Below are positions 5,418 to 13,279 of a stretch of DNA of 40,096 nucleotides, one piece after another. Positions within the stretch are counted from its first letter, which is position 1. Each line of letters begins with the position of its first letter. The stretch is from a virus: positions 1 to 40,096 of the IMG/VR virus record IMGVR_UViG_3300042261_001320; one strand, 5' to 3'. Below the pieces are notes generated by a model, which worked only from the letters and a program-made list of their open reading frames with translations, was not told the DNA's origin and searched no databases. Position numbers and translations under genes: made by a program.

Positions 5418-6196
5418 GTTCCGAGCAGTTGCAACTTCTGCCTGACGATGTCGGCGCCGTTGTAGAGGCCCTCGAGGCCGCCGGCGAGTTCACGCTCGAG
5501 CGGGTGAAGGCCCGCAAGCCTGAGACCTGCAGGCTGGTGGTGGATCTGTTGCGCGGCGGGTTTGGCATCATACGGATCGCCGAACTCCTCCACATCAGCG
5601 TCAACACGGTATCCAGGCTGCGCGATGATGCCGGAATCAAGCCCGAGGAGCAGACGGCCGGCCTGGCGAAGGCTGCAGGAATGGTGGCGGCGTTGTCCGC
5701 TGAGCGTCTTATCGATCGCCTTTCAGACAAGGATGCAGCGGATGAGATCCCTGCGCGCGACCTGGCCATCATCCACGGCGTGGGTGTGGACAAGGCCCAG
5801 CTCCTGTCTGGTGGCGCTACGGTGCGCGTGGAGCATCAGGAGTCCGGTCCCTCGATCGAGGCTGCCCTCGAGGAGTACAGGCGACTGCAGGCTGCTGCCA
5901 TCGACATCACGCACTCTGTAGAGATAGGTCCATGCGCGGGCGCGCGCGATGGGCAGAGCAATGGATTGGTGGGGATGGAGCCCGCGCCAAAAGGCGGGTC
6001 GGCCACGTCGGTGGCGATAGGTCCTGGGTCGGGTGACACGGGCGCCCGGGCTCCTTCTTCCCCTGGTGTGTCTGATAAATTATCAGATGGTTTACCCCGG
6101 AAAATAAGGGATTCCGATGGAGTTCGCGACATTCGCCACGGGCAAGGTGCTCGGGAGCATGGGCGCGAGGCCTCGGGTGACCAGGCGCCAGGGTGA
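5414..6196 (+). CDS. HTH DNA-binding protein, possibly small-terminase-like
   Basis: 260 aa from ATG 5414, overlapping the preceding TGA by ATGA. Residues about 50-76 (IIRIAELLHISVNTVSRLRD) are a clear helix-turn-helix. Further on, ARDLAIIHGVGVDKAQLLSG followed by RVEH resembles the central part of phage DNA-binding proteins of the small-terminase or HTH type. The C-terminal 80 residues are Gly/Ser/Pro-rich and poorly structured, and their DNA contains an AT-rich palindrome at 6071-6087, so the last part may serve as a regulatory site as much as protein. Role uncertain: DNA packaging, replication or control. Confidence 0.65.
   Translation: MSSEQLQLLPDDVGAVVEALEAAGEFTLERVKARKPETCRLVVDLLRGGFGIIRIAELLHISVNTVSRLRDDAGIKPEEQTAGLAKAAGMVAALSAERLIDRLSDKDAADEIPARDLAIIHGVGVDKAQLLSGGATVRVEHQESGPSIEAALEEYRRLQAAAIDITHSVEIGPCAGARDGQSNGLVGMEPAPKGGSATSVAIGPGSGDTGARAPSSPGVSDKLSDGLPRKIRDSDGVRDIRHGQGAREHGREASGDQAPG
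6071..6087. promoter_or_regulatory. AT-rich palindrome inside the 3' end of the HTH gene
   Basis: TCTGATAA, a central A, TTATCAGA: a perfect 8+1+8 palindrome in otherwise GC-rich DNA. The inner TCTGAT/ATCAGA(TG) half-site is the same as in the inverted repeat of the integrase leader (1352-1382). It lies 30 bp before a possible ATG (6117) with AAGGG upstream. It may be an operator; the sequence alone does not prove it. Confidence 0.45.
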
Positions 6197-6293
6197 CGGA
6201 CCTGGCCGCGATCGCGATGGAAAACGCGCGAGGACGGCCAGGGGGGGAGGGGGTCGAATGGGCGCGGGCGGGCTGAATGCATCGATGGGTTGA
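6117..6293 (+). CDS. Doubtful 58-aa basic peptide
   Basis: ATG 6117 preceded by AAGGG (6106-6110) opens a 58-codon frame ending at TGA 6291, overlapping the HTH gene end by 80 bp and filling most of the gap 6197-6326. The product is Gly/Arg-rich (PRVTRRQGDGPGRDRDGKRA) with no recognisable fold. The rest of the gap holds a run of G bases (6241-6253) and nothing else I can identify. Real only if expression is shown. Confidence 0.25.
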   Translation: MEFATFATGKVLGSMGARPRVTRRQGDGPGRDRDGKRARTARGGGGRMGAGGLNASMG

Positions 6294-6326
6294 TACGGGA
6301 AAGATTTTCAAGAAAGGGGGTCGTTC

Positions 6327-6914
6327 ATGCGACAGGGATGGATTGCTGAGACGGTGCTGGCAGAGATGCTGGGAGTATCCGATGCCCGCATCAAGGAACT
6401 GCGTCCGGACCTCGAGCGCGGCGAGGATTGGGATCTCGAAAACGGCCGCATCATCTACTCCGCTTCCGGCGTCGAGCAGGTCACGGTGTTCCTCGGAATT
6501 TCTGAGAGCCCCGCCGCCATTGACGGCAGGATGCCCCACGAACCGGGGACGCTGGAACATGGCCTGCAGGAAGTTCCTGACACGCCTGCGGCCAGCCAGG
6601 CCCCGCCTACCGCCGAAAAACCGCCGCCTCCGATCGACGAATCGGACCTCGCTCCGAAGGCTCCTGTGGCGCTCCTGCTGGCCTCCAATCCGCCGGCCGA
6701 AAAACGGCCGCCAGAGTTGAAGGTCTGGGTGATCGGGGTGGCTGGAAACAAGCGGTTCCTGCGCTGCGGACCGACCGTGAAAGGGGCTCCGGTGCACGGT
6801 CAGACGATGTACGTTCGCATGGCGCGCCGGAAGCCAAAGCATCCCGCACGGGGGGCGATCCTGACGGTAACGGTCGCCAAGGATGGCATCCTGGAGTGGG
6901 GAGGAACACTGTGA
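6327..6914 (+). CDS. DNA-binding candidate with Pro-rich linker
   Basis: 195 aa with AAGAAAGGGGG upstream of ATG 6327. Residues 1-55 (WIAETVLAEMLGVSDARIKE, DWDLENGRIIYSASGVEQV) resemble a MerR/excisionase-type winged HTH. Residues about 85-125 form a Pro-rich linker (QAPPTAEKPPPPIDESDLAP), and about 128-195 form a compact basic beta-rich domain (KVWVIGVAGNKRFLRCG, MYVRMARRKPKHPARGA). Two folded ends with a flexible linker, directly before the replication initiator-like gene with GTGA overlap, suggest a role at replication or transcription, but no family is recognised. Confidence 0.6.
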   Translation: MRQGWIAETVLAEMLGVSDARIKELRPDLERGEDWDLENGRIIYSASGVEQVTVFLGISESPAAIDGRMPHEPGTLEHGLQEVPDTPAASQAPPTAEKPPPPIDESDLAPKAPVALLLASNPPAEKRPPELKVWVIGVAGNKRFLRCGPTVKGAPVHGQTMYVRMARRKPKHPARGAILTVTVAKDGILEWGGTL

Positions 6915-7762
6915 CGCCACGACTTTTCATCCGACTTTCGTGCGGCATCCTGGACAACGCGAAGGTTCGCAGGCTCCCTGAAACGACCCAGTTGATGTAC
7001 GTCTGGTGCCTCCTTTTGCACAAGGAGGGCCGGTTGGTGGGCAAGAGCGTGGCCGAAATTGCCTACTCGGTGAGGTTGCCGGAGGGTGAGGTAGCCCGTC
7101 GACTGGGTACCCTCCAGTCCGGCGACCGCCCTTTACTGGGTCCTGACCTGGCACCCCGGGGGTGGGACAAGTGGCAGACGGCCCTTTCAAGCTCCACGGA
7201 AAGGGTCAGAGCCTACCGAAGTAGGCGAAACGCCGGGGGTGTTCCCGTGGAAACGCCCGGAAACGGTGAAACGTTACATGGTTTTGAGGCGAAACAAGGA
7301 AACACTATACTAGAGAAGAGTACAGAAGAGAAGAGTAGAGAAGAGGGAAACGTTTCACCCACTCCCGATCAGACTCCAGCTTCCGAGGGACACTCGGAGA
7401 TCATGGAGATCCTCCGAGGTGTGCAAGCGATCGGTCCGGAATGGCAGGGGATGACCGACATCCAGTTCTACCCGATCTGGCAGGCCTACCCGAATGCGGA
7501 CTGGTGCGAGGTGGTGAAGGCTCTGACGATGGACTACGGCCGAGGCGCCGCGCTTCCTCGGACGTCCACCCCGACGAAGGAGCTGCGCAAGTACGCCTCG
7601 AACTCTGAGATGCGGTGGGAGAAGTCCGCTTCCGCACGAAAACAACCCGCGCCGCCTTGGCAGAAGCCGGCAGACACCGACTTCGAGGCCGCGCGCGATA
7701 AAGCCGCGCGGTTGGCGGCGGAGCGTGAACAGCAGCGAGCACAGGAAGGCGGTGGAAGGTGA
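6911..7762 (+). CDS. Replication initiator / replisome organizer-like protein
   Basis: 283 aa from GTG 6911 (GTGA overlap; GGGGAGG 7 bp upstream). Residues 1-75 (FIRLSCGILDNAKVRRLPET, LMYVWCLLLHKEGRL, EIAYSVRLPEGEVARRL) fit the winged-helix N-terminal domain of phage replisome organizers. Residues about 100-155 are a charged linker (EKSTEEKSREEG) coded by purine-rich repeats, and the C-terminal part (IQFYPIWQAYPNADWCEVVK) looks like a helicase-loader-contacting domain followed by a basic tail. The layout, with a repeat-rich linker inside the gene, parallels lambda O and many phage initiators whose origin lies in the gene. The primase-helicase gene is 3.5 kb downstream. Confidence 0.65.
   Translation: MTPRLFIRLSCGILDNAKVRRLPETTQLMYVWCLLLHKEGRLVGKSVAEIAYSVRLPEGEVARRLGTLQSGDRPLLGPDLAPRGWDKWQTALSSSTERVRAYRSRRNAGGVPVETPGNGETLHGFEAKQGNTILEKSTEEKSREEGNVSPTPDQTPASEGHSEIMEILRGVQAIGPEWQGMTDIQFYPIWQAYPNADWCEVVKALTMDYGRGAALPRTSTPTKELRKYASNSEMRWEKSASARKQPAPPWQKPADTDFEAARDKAARLAAEREQQRAQEGGGR
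7227..7356. other. ori: Candidate replication origin: GAAACG iterons next to a purine-rich tract
   Basis: Inside the initiator-like gene, GAAACG occurs at 7227, 7250, 7260, 7268 and 7347, with GAAACA at 7291 and 7299. The last GAAACG is part of the palindrome GAAACGTTTC (7347-7356). Between the iterons lies an AT/purine-rich tract built of AGAAGAG units (7310-7346), a plausible unwinding element. Clustered iterons plus such a tract within an initiator gene are what known lambda-type origins look like; function is inferred. Confidence 0.5.
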
Positions 7763-8448
7763 TGAAGGATCTGCATGGGTCGAAGGGTGATGGATGGATA
7801 GGGGTCGACCTGGACGGGACCCTGGCGTTCTACGACGGATGGAAGTCGGCTGGCCACATTGGCGAGCCGATCCCGCTCATGCTGACGCGGGTGAAGCGAT
7901 GGCTGCTGCAGGGTCGGGATGTGCGGATTGTCACCGCCCGTGTGTTCCCGGGTAAACCCGATGCCGCGGAGTGCCGGTCGGCGATCGAGTTCTGGCTGGA
8001 GAAGCACGTGGGGACCGTGCTGCCGATCACGCATGCCAAGGATCACATGATGATCGAGCTCTGGGATGACCGCGTCGTGCAGGTTGTCCCGAATACCGGA
8101 GAGCGAGCGGACGCTCGGGGCGTGCCTTGCACGGCAGTCGAGGAGTTCGTTCGTCAGCAGCGGGCGTGGAGTGACAAGACGTTCGGACCTGGTCGGCGCA
8201 CGATCGGAATCACGCGGCACATCGAGAAGGAACTGGCGGAGATCCGCCTGGATCCGCTGGACCTCATGGAGTGGGTGGACGTGATCATCCTGGCCTTGGA
8301 TGGCGCCTGGCGCGCAGGGCATAGCCCGGAATCGATCGGACGTGCGCTGCGCGAGAAGCAGGTTCGGAACATGACGCGCAAGTGGCCGGCGGAGGTTCCG
8401 GAGGATCAGCCTACGGAGCACGTGCGGGGAGCTCAGAATGCAGATTGA
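7762..8448 (+). CDS. HAD-like phosphatase fused to DUF550 dATP/dGTP pyrophosphohydrolase
   Basis: 228 aa from ATG 7762 (GTG 7759 possible). N-terminal half: HAD motif I DLDGTLA (Asp16, Asp18), later VRIVTARVFPG and KDHMMIELWDD, typical of small phage HAD nucleotidases. C-terminal half (about residues 131-212): RQQRAWSDKTFGPG, HIEKELAEIRLDPLDLMEW and NMTRKWP, the signature of the DUF550 / MazG-like all-alpha dATP/dGTP pyrophosphohydrolases. Joined, the enzyme could hydrolyse a deoxynucleoside triphosphate and then dephosphorylate the monophosphate. It would act in the cytoplasm on nucleotide pools during replication, next to replication genes. It overlaps the downstream gene by 11 bp. Confidence 0.8.
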   Translation: MKDLHGSKGDGWIGVDLDGTLAFYDGWKSAGHIGEPIPLMLTRVKRWLLQGRDVRIVTARVFPGKPDAAECRSAIEFWLEKHVGTVLPITHAKDHMMIELWDDRVVQVVPNTGERADARGVPCTAVEEFVRQQRAWSDKTFGPGRRTIGITRHIEKELAEIRLDPLDLMEWVDVIILALDGAWRAGHSPESIGRALREKQVRNMTRKWPAEVPEDQPTEHVRGAQNAD

Positions 8449-8665
8449 ACGGGCAAAGACTGTGATCGTTGTCGAGGGCAACGAGGAGCATCGGGCGCTT
8501 CAGATTGCCATGGCTGTGGCGGTCGAGGTCATGGACAACGCCTTCCGGGATGGTGCTGTTCCACCCGTGCTTGTTCGCGCTGGGGCGAACCCTGTGAACA
8601 TGACTGATCTTCACGATGTCAAAGACCACGTCGATAGGGTGCGCTTTGAACTCGGCGGAGGGTGA
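8438..8665 (+). CDS. Hypothetical small alpha/beta protein
   Basis: 75 aa; GGGGAG precedes ATG 8438, which overlaps the HAD/DUF550 gene. The N-terminus TVIVVEGNEEHRALQIAMAV suggests a strand followed by a helix; the rest is mixed. No Cys cluster, signal or known motif. Its place in the nucleotide/replication block is the only hint of role. Confidence 0.6.
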   Translation: MQIERAKTVIVVEGNEEHRALQIAMAVAVEVMDNAFRDGAVPPVLVRAGANPVNMTDLHDVKDHVDRVRFELGGG

Positions 8666-8666
8666 G

Positions 8667-8822
8667 GTGCGCCAGGAGCCCATGGGGCCGGCCGACTACC
8701 GGAACCCAGAGGCCTGGCATCGGGCGCTGCGCTGGGCAGCGGTGGCCGACAAGGGCGCCTCCGGACCGGAGACGCGGGCGAAGTGCGAAAGCGATGAGTG
8801 GGGCGAGAAACAGAAAGGGTGA
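8667..8822 (+). CDS. Hypothetical 51-aa protein
   Basis: From GTG 8667 with GGAGGG 4-6 bp upstream, one base after the preceding stop; ATG 8682 is an alternative. Trp-rich helix in the middle (RNPEAWHRALRWAAVADKGA), charged tail. No family recognised. Spacing and ribosome site support translation within the operon. Confidence 0.5.
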   Translation: MRQEPMGPADYRNPEAWHRALRWAAVADKGASGPETRAKCESDEWGEKQKG

Positions 8823-8826
8823 AACG

Positions 8827-9327
8827 GTGAACAGGGTTGGAGAGATGGTCGAAGGAAAGTTGCTGGTGTGCATGACGGGCGACGAGTACGCCGCGCTGCA
8901 GACCGCGGCAGCCGCGCTGGCTGGGTTGGTTGGCATGGCAGACGGCACGCCGGTGATACTGGGTGGCGCCAAGCGCTCAAAAGCGATGCCGGCTCCGCGG
9001 CAGGAACGCATGTGCGACGTGTGCGGCAAATCGCTTGGGCCCGACGCGCCCAATGCGCGGAAGCGGCATGCTGGGTCGTGCGCTGCGGAGTACCACAGGC
9101 GCGAGAGCAAGGAGTGGCTGAAGCGAAACCCAGGGTACCGGCGTGGAAAGAACGCACGCGGTGCACGGGATCTTCGGAAGGCTGAGCCGGTTGCGGTGAA
9201 CATCGCGCCGCCGGACGGTGATGGTGCGGTTGAAACGGAGCTGGACCGCACGGCCGCGCATGCGCGGATCAAAGCAGCTCTGGCGAATGCGGATCGGAAA
9301 CTGGGGAAAGGAGTCGAGACACTATGA
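8827..9327 (+). CDS. Zinc-finger protein with basic linker
   Basis: 166 aa from GTG 8827 (AAAGGG 7 bp upstream). The N-terminal helix TGDEYAALQTAAAALAGLVG precedes a zinc-finger pattern about residues 60-84: CDVCGK, then RKRHAGSCAAEY (C-x2-C and H-x4-C). A strongly basic stretch follows (WLKRNPGYRRGKNARGARDL), then a final helix. Likely a nucleic-acid-binding accessory protein. The stop overlaps the start of the ParB-like gene (ATGA), implying coupled translation and perhaps joint function. Confidence 0.65.
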   Translation: MNRVGEMVEGKLLVCMTGDEYAALQTAAAALAGLVGMADGTPVILGGAKRSKAMPAPRQERMCDVCGKSLGPDAPNARKRHAGSCAAEYHRRESKEWLKRNPGYRRGKNARGARDLRKAEPVAVNIAPPDGDGAVETELDRTAAHARIKAALANADRKLGKGVETL

Positions 9328-10853
9328 GTTCGGTGCGTTTGGGGTTGCAGGAGGTAGTGCTGGACGAGGTCGTGCTGAGCAAGCACAACCCGCGGGTGAT
9401 TGACCCGCAGGACCCGGCGGTGAAGGAACTGGCGGAAAGCATCGCGTCGAGCGGATTGCTGCAGCCGGTTGTGATGCGGCCGCTGGGTGAGAAGTTTGAA
9501 CTGCTGGCCGGCGCCAGGCGGTATATGGCGCACCGGCTATTGGATCGGCCCACGATCCTGGCCATCGTGCGCGATCTGTCGGACGAGCAGGCGATCGCCG
9601 TGACGGTGCTTGAGAATCTGCAGCGGCAGGACTTGAAGCCGCTGGAGGAAGCCCGGGGCGTCAAGGAACTCCTGGACGCTGGCCGGACCATCGAAGAAAT
9701 CTCCGCCGACGTCGGCAAGTCGACGGCGTGGGTTTCGCGCCGGGTGAAGTTGACGGAACTGTCGCCGGCGTGGATCGGCGTGCTGGATGGAACAGCAACG
9801 GATGCCGACGACGCACAGGCCGCAAAGTACGCGGAACTGCGGAAGACGCCGACGGGAGCGCTCGATTTGCTCGCGCATACTCCGGTCCACGTGCAGGACG
9901 AGTTGCTCGCGCAGTTCCTGCGGCACAGTCAGCCGGACATGACGTTGAGCGGAATGCGGCAAGCGATCGAGTACTGCATGCTGAACCTCCGCAACGCGCC
10001 CTGGTCGATGGACGCGGAAGGCCTTGGTGCCGGTCCTTGCAGTGCCTGCATGTCCCGGTCGGACGCCATGGCCGATCTGTTTCCGGACGATAACGACGAT
10101 GGGGCGCGGTGCCTGGACAAGGCCTGTTACGAGACCAAGCATCGGCTCTGGATTGACCAGCAGGTCAAGGCGGCGCAGCGCAAAGCGAAGGGTCCAGTTC
10201 GGCTGATTACCACGACGTGGAACCGCGGTTTTGGAGACCGCGAGAACGTTCTGAGATCGTGGCAGTACGAGGAGGTGGCGAAAGGCGTCGAGGGAGCGGT
10301 GGCCGCGATCGACATCGATGGGCAGGACGCTGGCAAGTTGCGCTACATCAAAGTCCATGAGGAGACCGATGATCTGCCGCGCGAGGCGAAGCGGCAGAAG
10401 CAGCAGGCGACCACTGAGCAGTATCGCCTCGCGCATATGGTCGAGTCGTTGGAGGACTGGCTTGAAGCCGCCGAGAAGTGTCCGCCGGCGCTGGATGAAC
10501 CTAAGGGCATGCTTGCAGCCGTGGTCATGTACGGGATCGCGGACCCGGCCGACGCTGCAATTCAGCACACTCGGGATGGATTCAATCGCCTGATCGACTA
10601 CAACGACGAACTCGCGAACTTGGCTTGGGCGGAACTCAAGAAATCGATGTGCTGCGCACTGCCGTGGTTGGGTGATGATCTGAGCACGCTGGACGTCGAG
10701 AGGGAGACGCCCGACCTGATGCTGATGATCAGTATTGTGGGACTCGATGCGCAGGACTTCATCGACGCGGCCGCGAAGGCCTATCCGTGCGTGATTGCGA
10801 ACGATCCGGCGCCGGCGAAGGGGAAGAAGGCGAAGGGGAAGAGGGCGGCGTGA
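9324..10853 (+). CDS. ParB-like protein with C-terminal Cys cluster
   Basis: 509 aa. The N-terminal 150 residues show the ParB/Sulfiredoxin fold: KHNPRVIDPQDPAVKELAES, SGLLQPVVMRPLG, LLAGARRYMAH (the GERR-type CTP-binding motif) and ENLQRQDLKPLEEARGVKEL. An HTH follows (TIEEISADVGKSTAWVSRRV). Around residues 235-270 are CSAC and CLDKAC, a zinc-site pattern also present in plasmid- and phage-encoded ParB-like proteins. The last 200 residues are helical, ending in a Lys-rich tail (AKGKKAKGKRA). No ParA gene lies nearby, so classical partition is unlikely unless host ParA is used; DNA clamping, nuclease or regulatory roles are alternatives. Translation is coupled to the zinc-finger gene before it. 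Confidence 0.85.
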   Translation: MSSVRLGLQEVVLDEVVLSKHNPRVIDPQDPAVKELAESIASSGLLQPVVMRPLGEKFELLAGARRYMAHRLLDRPTILAIVRDLSDEQAIAVTVLENLQRQDLKPLEEARGVKELLDAGRTIEEISADVGKSTAWVSRRVKLTELSPAWIGVLDGTATDADDAQAAKYAELRKTPTGALDLLAHTPVHVQDELLAQFLRHSQPDMTLSGMRQAIEYCMLNLRNAPWSMDAEGLGAGPCSACMSRSDAMADLFPDDNDDGARCLDKACYETKHRLWIDQQVKAAQRKAKGPVRLITTTWNRGFGDRENVLRSWQYEEVAKGVEGAVAAIDIDGQDAGKLRYIKVHEETDDLPREAKRQKQQATTEQYRLAHMVESLEDWLEAAEKCPPALDEPKGMLAAVVMYGIADPADAAIQHTRDGFNRLIDYNDELANLAWAELKKSMCCALPWLGDDLSTLDVERETPDLMLMISIVGLDAQDFIDAAAKAYPCVIANDPAPAKGKKAKGKRAA

Positions 10854-10875
10854 GGTCGCCAGAAGGGATGGTTCT

Positions 10876-11253
10876 GTGAGAGGTGAAATACCGATACGTG
10901 GTTTGGGTGATCCGGCGAATAAGCAACGAACCGACGCACGGAGTCATGAAGTAAGTCATGAACCGACGACGCCGAAAAGTCAGCCAGGTCCGAAACCGGA
11001 GCCCGTTGTGTATGGTTGCGCGCTGATCGAAAGGCAGATCACGCGTATTTGCTCCACATTAGACGAACTGTTTGTGCGGTTGGGTCCGGTACTTCGGAAG
11101 GTGGAAAAGGAGAACGACGCCGCTCCGCCGACTGCTGAGGATAAGGTGATCTCGGGCACTTCTCCAGTTGTTGACACGCTCAATGCGCAGAGTCGAACAC
11201 TGTGGGTGATTCAGCGCAGGTTGGATGTATTGCTGGACGAGTTGGAGGTCTGA
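10876..11253 (+). CDS. Hypothetical coiled-coil protein
   Basis: 125 aa from GTG 10876 (AAGGG about 9 bp upstream), 22 bp after the ParB-like gene. The first 45 residues are polar and disordered-looking; two helices follow (ITRICSTLDELFVRLGPVLR and QSRTLWVIQRRLDVLLDELE) that would pair as a coiled coil. No recognised family; possibly a partner of the ParB-like protein or the helicase, judged only by position. Confidence 0.55.
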   Translation: MRGEIPIRGLGDPANKQRTDARSHEVSHEPTTPKSQPGPKPEPVVYGCALIERQITRICSTLDELFVRLGPVLRKVEKENDAAPPTAEDKVISGTSPVVDTLNAQSRTLWVIQRRLDVLLDELEV

Positions 11254-11267
11254 GGATCGATCAGCCT

Positions 11268-11295
11268 GGCTTCGCTTCCGCTCGCGGCGGCGGGG
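11268..11295 (+). repeat. Dispersed GC-rich repeat, copy A
   Basis: Degenerate copy of the GGCTTGCTTCGC...CGCGGCGCCGG family, in the 58-bp gap just ahead of the primase-helicase ribosome binding site. Members at 13453, 13981 and 16290 are related; copies at 13981 and 16290 are about 90 percent identical by eye. Confidence 0.5.
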
Positions 11296-11311
11296 CCAGA
11301 CGGGGGATGGC

Positions 11312-13279
11312 ATGAACGTTCGAGAGATCAAAGAGCGATTGAATGGGCGGGCACTTGAGGTGTGCGAGATGCTGCTGCCCAGCGGGAAACTCGAGAACGG
11401 GAAGTGGATCTGTGGCGACGTGCATGGGAAACAGGGGACCAGCCTGAAGGTTACCCTGCAGGGTCAGTATGCCGGTACGTTCTTCGACTGGGGAGCGGAT
11501 GCCGTTGAGAAGAGTGGCGATCTGATCAAGCTCTGGCAATTGACCAAGGGCGTCGAGTTCGGCCGCGCGATCGAGGAGATCAAGCAGTATCTTGGTATCC
11601 GGGATGAAGACCAGGAGATGATCCAGGCGAGCCGGCGGACGAAAGTGGTGGGTCGCGGCCAGGTGCCTCGCGACTGGAAACCGGTGCAGGAAGGTTCCCG
11701 AGTGTGGAAGTGGTTGACCGAAGTGCGGAAACTGACGCCGGAAACCATCCGCGCTTTCGAGGTCGGTGAGTTCGAGGGCAAACACTGGGACGGTAAGGAC
11801 CATTGCTGCGTCGTGTTCCCGTTCTTTGAGATGGTCTGGAACGAAGGGGCCAAGGCGTGGCGCAAGGGATCGCTGGCTCTGGTGAAGTTCCGGGACATCC
11901 AGGACAAGGGTTACGAGCGGACGGGTCCGAGACTGGATGAGGGAGGAAAGACGTTGCTGTTCGGAATGCCGCGGATCCCGGAGCAGGGCCGCGATCTGGT
12001 GATCACGGAGGGTGAACTGGACGCCATGGCGCTGGACCAGTTTGGGTTGCCGGCTGTGAGTATTCCGTTCGGAGCGCAGCCGGCGAAAACGGATGGGGAG
12101 TTGAGCAAGGGGCACAAGCGATGGTTGGATGAGTGCCACCAGTGGCTGGAGCATTTCGAGACCATCTACCTGGCGTTCGATCGTGACGCCGCGGGGCAGA
12201 CCGGAGCTCGGCAGGTGGCGCCGCGGCTGGGCCTCGAGCGCGTGCGGATTCTGCTGATGCCTGGCGGGTGGAAGGATGGGAATGAGGCGCTGGTGATGGG
12301 CGCGACTCCAGACGAGATCTTCGATGCGACACGGAAGGCGCGTGGGTTCGATCCGGAGGAGTTGCGGAGTCCGATTGAGTTGCTCGACGAGATCGCCGCG
12401 GAGATGTTCCCGGAGCGGTATGGTGAACCCGCTGGGGATGATCTTCCGTTCACCATGCCTTTCAAACTGCGCCGCGGCGAAGTGACGATCCTGCATGGGT
12501 ACAACTCGCATGGGAAGACGGTGCTGCTTTCGTTCATCCTGTCTTGGCTGGCGGCAAAGTATGGGAGGAAGTCGCTGATCGCCTCGCTGGAAATACCGGC
12601 GCGGAAACTGTTGCGGAACATCCTGAGGCAGGTGTTTGGGCGGCCGCGCGCGGCGGATGAGAAGCAGTTGCGGCAGTGGGTGGAGTGGCAGTCGCAGTTT
12701 TTCTGGGCGTATGCGCACGTTGGCCAGGCGGATCTGGATCGCGTGCTCGAGGTGTGGCGCTACGGTGCTCGGCGTTACGGCATCGAGTATTTCGTCCTGG
12801 ACTCGCTGATGATGATCGCGGGCCTCGAGGGCGAGGATTACGACGGGCAGAAGGCGGTGGTGGACAAGTTACTGTCGTTCGCGGCGACCGAGGCGTGCCA
12901 CGTCTTCCTGGTTGCGCATGACAAGAAACCGGACCAGCGGCATCCGGAGCAGAAGCATTACCCGAGTCGGTACGACATCAAAGGGTCCGGAAACCTGAGC
13001 GACTTGGCGTGGAATGTCCTGTGTGTGTGGCGGAACAAGGAGAAGGAAGAGAAGTTGGCGACGGCGAAGGAGTTGCCGGAGAACGATGCCGATCGGAAGA
13101 AGATCGAGAACGACTGGCGCTGGAAGGAAGACGCGTTGCTGATCGTGCAGAAGCAGCGTGAGACCGGGGAGGAACCAGTGAAGAGGCTGTTCTTCCACGC
13201 CGGGCCGGAGAGTTCGTGGCAGTACCGGGAGCACCAGTCGGATCCGATTGAACCGCTGGTGGAGGAGTTGAGGTTCTGA
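11312..13279 (+). CDS. Primase-helicase, T7 gp4-like
   Basis: 655 aa from ATG 11312 (GGGGGA upstream). N-terminal primase region: a remnant of the zinc-binding domain with only one Cys (WICGDVHGKQGTSLKV), then a TOPRIM domain with Glu233 (LVITEGELDAMALDQFG) and Asp290/Asp292 (YLAFDRDAAGQ). The C-terminal DnaB/RecA-type helicase has Walker A GYNSHGKT (396-403) and Walker B ending at Asp497 (YFVLDSLMM), followed by FLVAHDKKP. It should unwind the phage fork as a hexamer and may prime synthesis; loss of the zinc Cys residues, which read template sites in T7, raises doubt about sequence-specific priming. The stop overlaps the next ATG. No phage DNA polymerase is seen, so host polymerase is expected. 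Confidence 0.92.
   Translation: MNVREIKERLNGRALEVCEMLLPSGKLENGKWICGDVHGKQGTSLKVTLQGQYAGTFFDWGADAVEKSGDLIKLWQLTKGVEFGRAIEEIKQYLGIRDEDQEMIQASRRTKVVGRGQVPRDWKPVQEGSRVWKWLTEVRKLTPETIRAFEVGEFEGKHWDGKDHCCVVFPFFEMVWNEGAKAWRKGSLALVKFRDIQDKGYERTGPRLDEGGKTLLFGMPRIPEQGRDLVITEGELDAMALDQFGLPAVSIPFGAQPAKTDGELSKGHKRWLDECHQWLEHFETIYLAFDRDAAGQTGARQVAPRLGLERVRILLMPGGWKDGNEALVMGATPDEIFDATRKARGFDPEELRSPIELLDEIAAEMFPERYGEPAGDDLPFTMPFKLRRGEVTILHGYNSHGKTVLLSFILSWLAAKYGRKSLIASLEIPARKLLRNILRQVFGRPRAADEKQLRQWVEWQSQFFWAYAHVGQADLDRVLEVWRYGARRYGIEYFVLDSLMMIAGLEGEDYDGQKAVVDKLLSFAATEACHVFLVAHDKKPDQRHPEQKHYPSRYDIKGSGNLSDLAWNVLCVWRNKEKEEKLATAKELPENDADRKKIENDWRWKEDALLIVQKQRETGEEPVKRLFFHAGPESSWQYREHQSDPIEPLVEELRF

Noticed and set aside
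7762-8448. 2-aminoadenine (Z) DNA synthesis because of a MazG/DUF550-type enzyme
   Set aside because: No PurZ-like adenylosuccinate synthetase or dedicated DNA polymerase is seen; DUF550 enzymes are common in phages with ordinary DNA.
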